A stretch of DNA of 64,000 nt from Termitomyces sp. T153. Its lineage: Eukaryota; Basidiomycota; Agaricomycetes; Agaricales; Lyophyllaceae. The translations under genes were made by a program, and so were the position numbers. This document shows, in pieces, positions 59,353 through 64,000 of the stretch. The stretch spans positions 310,001-374,000 of the forward strand of contig JACKQL020000031.1 in NCBI GenBank assembly GCA_018296165.2. The letters run 5' to 3'. The notes under the pieces were generated by a model, which searched no databases, had not been told where the DNA came from, and saw nothing but the letters and a program-made list of their open reading frames with translations. Each line of letters opens with the position of its first letter. Position 1 is the first letter of the stretch.

Positions 59353-61549
59353 GATCTCGGCTTGGATTCAGATTTTCGATTTAAGACCTACTATCTCTAG
59401 TTTCTGATTTTCATATGGATTAATTTTGTCACTTGGTGTTGGCAGTCTCGAAAATTGGCGCGAAGCTACGCATTTAAGGACACGATTCTACGACCATTCA
59501 TATTTATGGGGTAGTTGTATCTGACAGGAATCTTATCTTAGTACAAGGATATAAGGAAAAGATCAACAGATGATAAGCTCAATACATTTATCTGCCAATA
59601 AACGTCTGAATGGTCCAATTATATAAAGAGACGACGAAACTTGAAGCGCCTTCTAGTCGCCTTTGGAGGTCTGGAGAACGGCCATTTATGCTCTGAACCG
59701 CATCTCCTAAGTCATGCCTTATTTGACAACTTGTATCTACAGCATCAAAATCTTCCGCATGGACCGAACCTGACTCCAATCACGTCGCACAGCGCCCCAA
59801 GCTGGTCTTCATATTGGTAATCTTACCACCTCTTCTCTTCAGCGCGTCACTCCCGCTTCTCTTCATTTGAGATATACAAAGGACACGGTTCAGATGTGAT
59901 ATCCGACCATGCAATCGGAAGCCGAATGAGACATTCACGCCACTGTTTTTTTGTTCTAGTCCAAAGGGAGGGACGGAATGAACGAGGGACGGATTTCAAC
60001 CTGTGTAGATCCAAGCCTCACAGCACGAGATAAGACAGAAGAAGATATTGTGTACTCACGTAATATATGTTGTATCAACACCGTGGTCTAATCGCAAAGG
60101 TCTGGCCATGTGGTCGGCCAACGACTTGAAGTACTTGTGAGTCGTGAAAAGTTGCCCTGTAACAATACTCCAAAACATTTCCGAAATAGACTCTGCTTTG
60201 CTCGCGTGTTCCGCTCCTTTTCAGCATATGTAGAGTTGCAATGTTCTATGGAGAATTATTATGCCAGTGATAACTAAAAGCCAAGATAGCAACGTTCTAC
60301 CGATCGATGATTGAAGTGATCAGAATTCACCCCTCAGGCTCAAATACCATGATATTAAGGCCATAGTAGTAGAGAATCGGCAGCGTGAGTTCGGTTCGTG
60401 TGGGAGTGATTGGGACAATGTATGGTATGCATCCTAATAGAAGCAAACCAATTAACAAGAGAAAGCCTTTAGATGATCTCGTTTAGGCTTCGAAGAGGTC
60501 TTCAAGGGACTGTGATGTTTTACAAGAGCCGGACTTCTGCACCACTTGGCAAAAATGGCATCGAGATGTTGAATAAGTTGGACCCTGTCGTACAGTGGAC
60601 ATTTGATATACTCGAGACGAGCAAGAAAACACACATGGTCCACGATCTTGATTCACTGCGGATTAAGTTTCTTGCCGAAACTGCCGTTCCATATCCCAGG
60701 TTATCATTGCGAAAGAAGAAACCACCATAAGCCGGAAACAGGTGCCTGAGTGTGGACATCCCAATATTCACAACTTCTTGGACTACAAGTAGTTCGTGTC
60801 CCGGGGACGTGTCGTTCTAAAATTTGCCGAGCTCGACGCCAGAAACTTCTTCTATGATGCTAGAGTCAGCGCCCACTGTGTTTGCCAAATGACCCTCGGC
60901 TCCATGGTAGAACACAAGGGACTGGAATGCCCATATATGTATGAGAGAACCATGATCGTCACTTCCCTTGTAGTTACGAGATGTTCTAGGTCCAGCATAC
61001 GGGATAGGTAGGCGAGAAATTAGACCGGTGACCGATTCCTCTACGGAGGCGAGCCTCGATGACACTTGCTCATTATAACGAATGTTACGAGTCTAACGAG
61101 CTTCCTTGTGATTGTCAAGGAGAATGGAAAGGACTTTGCTATAAGACCCTTTGGCAACTTTTGTCATTCGGAGAAAGACAGACACAGCACTATGGACGAA
61201 AACTGCCGTGGCCTTAGACCATTAATGTCGAAGTCCAAGGTATCGCTCCCGTAGCTGAGCAGCTTCGTTTACTATGTTTATCCAGAGTCCAGTGAAGAAG
61301 GAAGTCGCATTTTGAACCTCCGATTTTGTAGACTCTGTGTAACAAAATATCTGGTTATCATGAATAAGAAGGTCCTTTCTCGTTGGTCCAGTGAAAACCG
61401 TATAGTAAGTAGTGATGGATTGATGAGTTGCGTCACAACGGCGACGGCGCGATATCGGCTGCTCCAAATTAAGAAATGTTTTGTTTGTAATTATGTTGGC
61501 CCGCCTCAAAATTTGAAATCCGTTGCAGAACTTGCATGAACCATCGTCG
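59353..61549. other. Long gene-free stretch
   Basis: About 2.2 kb with only short open frames (the longest about 85 codons near 60473-60730) and no recognisable motif on either strand. No transposon signature was found and base composition resembles intergenic host DNA. Confidence 0.45.
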
Positions 61550-64000
61550 ATGCTTCCGCCTGCACTGGACCTGACTCTCCTTCGCTTTTCTACACCTTCA
61601 GCGCGAATTGCATCTGGTGCTCGTACTACCTCACGCTGCGCTTCTACAGCTCGCCATGTCCGCCAGACAGTACTTCTACCTACCCCGACACCACCCAAGT
61701 TTGGATATAATTACGGCGTTACAGAACCACGCAGGACAGAGACTGGGATTAAGTAAATCTCACAGTACTCTTCCCGTTAATTATGCTGAAAGCGGTTCAC
61801 CTAGTGGCCGGCGGCCTGGTGCAATGGAAGGTGCAAGCCTCGCTGCAAGAACAGGACAAATAACGCGAGATGCTGGAGCGGAACTCGCGATGCGAGTCAA
61901 GGCGTTGGGGGAGATTGCAAATGCTGAGGTACTCGTGGTTTTCCTTTCTTAAATTCTTCACCATGTGACTGACATCAGATGCTAGGAATCTGCTGCACTT
62001 GACTCCCCAGGTTTTACTGAGGAAGAGTTGATGTTTTTCTATGAAGATATCCTCGCTCCTCCGTCTTCCCTTGAACAGTCCGGCCAAGTCACTGCTGAAG
62101 AGCTCGAGCAGCGGCAAATTGACGAAGACTTGGCAACGGTGTGTGCCGCTGAAGAGCGAACTTTGGCGGATGAACCTCTTGCTTCCTCGAGCACTCAAGC
62201 ACTTTCGCGTCCTTATCAACGTCTACTCTCATACACACGTGATACAATTTTGCGTATAGAAACTATGCGAGAAACCATAAAACTCTCTTCTAACACCGAA
62301 CCATCCGTCGTCAGAAACGAATCTGTTCCTGTGTCGATACTATCGACTCGAGAATTTCGTTCCATATTAAGACTTTCGGTAAGGTTACTTCACTAGTATA
62401 GCAACTTCCCTTAATAAGCCTGTAGATTCGAGCTGGTGATGCCGATGCTGCAGATCTCACCTTCGACCTGATGAAGGTGTGTTATCCTTTTCAACTTTCG
62501 TCCTCGAGCTGAAAGTTATGCTTCTAGCGGAGTGGCCTTGCGATACCAGAAGACATGGTTGCTTCTCTCCTGAGGGTCTATGCTTCCACAGGTAACGTTT
62601 CCAAGACCGAACAGGTCCTGGTGCGATACCTCGACGGACCTCCTACTCCCCAGCAAAGACATTTTCATATCAAGTCCCACCTCATTTCCACCCCTACAGA
62701 GGGTATTCCATACTCTGCCCTGGAATTGCTTCACTCTTACGAAAACCAAGCTTTACCTGCTCCCATCCAAACCTATACCTCTGTCATCACCGCCCTCTTC
62801 TCATCGAACTCGTCCCTAGGTCGGGCTCAAGCTTGGGACCTCTTCTCCCACATGCGCTACGTTGCACATGCCACCCCTGATCCTACCCTCTACACTTTGA
62901 TGATTCGTGCCTGTGCTTCCCCTGTCAACATGCGTCCATCCGAGCCGGAAAGGGCGCTTGACCTCTGGACTGAAATGACCGTGGATCATCGCTTGGCGCC
63001 GACAGCAGGCGCTTATGATGCCGTCATACTTGCGTGCGCACGCTCCGGAAAAACAACATATGTAAATGAGGCGTTTAGACTGGCAAAACAGATGCTCGAC
63101 TCTCATCGTGATGCCAGGGGAGAATCGGCATTCAAGCCTTCTCGCAGGACATACTGCGCGCTGCTTGAGGGCGCCAAGCGCATTGGTGATCTATCAAGAG
63201 CGAGATGGATTTTAGCGCAGATGATTGCGACACAGAGTGGCACAGATACTGAGGCTGTCAATGAGGAAGTTATGATGCATGTGTTCCATACATATGCTTC
63301 ATATCGCCCGCCGTTCAACAGGAATCTCGTCAAAAGTGCTGATCCAACGCAAGCTGACAATGCACCAACCACTTCCACTGAAGTATCGCCCGATGGCTCA
63401 CAAAGCCCTCCACAACCGACGAGTGTTGTCTCCAACGAATCGGAATCCGCATTTACCCACATTCCTCCGCAGAGTGGCACAGAGGTCATACATGAAGTTA
63501 GGATACTCTTCGATCGGATACTGTATGAATCGGGATTAAAGAACCTTTCTGACCCCACGGACGGGGGCGCCCTCCCTGTGGAACAAAAGTTCAAGCATGT
63601 AAAATTGTCATCGCGTTTGGTCAATTCGTACATCGCTGTCCATTATAGACATGCGCCTTTCGATGATTCTCGCGATCTGTACCGACGAGTATTCACGGAA
63701 TGTCAGGTCCCTCGTACCGGTCGTACGTATGTTGAGGCGTTGGAGAGATGTGCCATTGCACGACGTGGTCACGAGCGAACGATGGTGCTGGACTTCGCCG
63801 ACGAGGTGTGGGCGGAATGGCAAAAGCTGGAAGACGCTGGGCATGAGAATGGACGGTTGCTGAGTGGGCGGATCATTGAAAGAGCACATATTGCGATGAT
63901 ACGAGTGCTTGCTTTGTACGTCGATTTATATCACCCAGGGTATTGTTTTACTGATGTTCCCTTCACAGAACCAATAATTTGGACAGAGCGATGCAGCATT
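61550..64000 (+). CDS. Mitochondrial PPR-type protein, 3' end outside window
   Basis: Likely an RNA-binding pentatricopeptide-repeat protein of mitochondria. Exons: 61550-61669, 61725-61928, 61986-62378, 62426-62476, 62528-63915, 63969->64000; all junctions keep frame. The N-terminus is a clear presequence: Arg, Ser, Thr and Ala-rich with no acidic residue after Asp7 for over 30 residues (LRFSTPSARIASGARTTSR). PPR-like helical pairs are seen in exon 5: IQTYTSVITALFSSNSSLGR / AQAWDLFSHM, DPTLYTLMIRAC, ALDLWTEMTVDHRLAPTAGA / YDAVILACARSG and RRTYCALLEGAKRIGDLSRA. An acidic EEELMFFYEDIL segment precedes them. At least 728 residues lie in the window. The exact orthologue is not recognised. Confidence 0.82.

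Noticed and set aside
60452..61065. Small frames on both strands as a possible gene
   Set aside because: No motif, no convincing splice sites, and strands contradict one another.
61222..61698. 158-codon minus-strand frame near the PPR gene start
   Set aside because: Overlaps the presequence exon in complement and has no family motif.
63103..63633. 176-codon minus-strand frame
   Set aside because: Complement of the long PPR-type exon 62528-63915, which has presequence, splice sites and repeats.

Overview
The window looks like a chromosome segment from a basidiomycete fungus, most likely an Agaricomycete. Most genes are split by many short introns of about 45-65 bases with GT..AG ends. The gene content is typical (MRH4-type helicase, RVB1, TSR2, GRC3, HAP5, an Ish1-domain protein, a rhodanese/dual-specificity phosphatase, an aldo-keto reductase, a P450 relic), and a large block of Ty3/gypsy chromovirus LTR retrotransposons fills the middle. 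No tRNA, rRNA or CRISPR array was found.

Layout. 0-13.2 kb is genic: the end of a YtcJ-like amidohydrolase (+), a GH31 alpha-xylosidase-like gene with 11 exons (+), a MAP-kinase-phosphatase-like gene (-), a long stretch with no gene, then a mitochondrial DEAD-box helicase of the MRH4 type (+). 13.8-45.2 kb is a transposon graveyard. 45.5-64 kb is genic again: RVB1 (-), TSR2 (-), GRC3 (+), an aldo-keto reductase (+), an Ish1-domain secretory protein (-), a P450 pseudogene (-), HAP5 (+) and the first part of a mitochondrial PPR-type gene (+).

The transposon block is a nest that can be read from target-site duplications. A 'family B' solo LTR (23427-44747, duplication acag) was split by an old 'family A' chromovirus on the minus strand (24344-44552, duplication tccat). 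That old element received two further family B LTRs (36735-37683 and 42584-43677). Its 3' LTR received a young, complete family A element (25314-36105, duplication gtggc). The young element has open gag (836 aa) and pol (1358 aa with protease, RT, RNase H, integrase and chromodomain), and its LTRs differ by about six substitutions. Old copies are almost free of CpG while the young one is dense in it, as expected if methylated copies decay by C-to-T change.

The most notable system is family A itself. (1) The bases just after the 5' LTR are the exact complement of the predicted 5' end of the element's own RNA, as in Tf1-type self-priming, and the old copy has a compensating change on both sides of the pairing. 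(2) Pol begins with two retropepsin-like units in tandem. (3) Between pol and the 3' LTR, on the opposite strand, lies a spliced 531-aa gene with its own TATA-like box, a paired-Cys motif, a basic patch and a coiled coil. The same gene, with both introns at the same places, is recognisable in the decayed old copy.

In the right-hand genic part, RVB1, TSR2 and GRC3 are neighbours that all act in ribosome production. TSR2 and GRC3 are divergent across 212 bases, and a decayed copy of the GRC3 3' part lies just downstream of GRC3.
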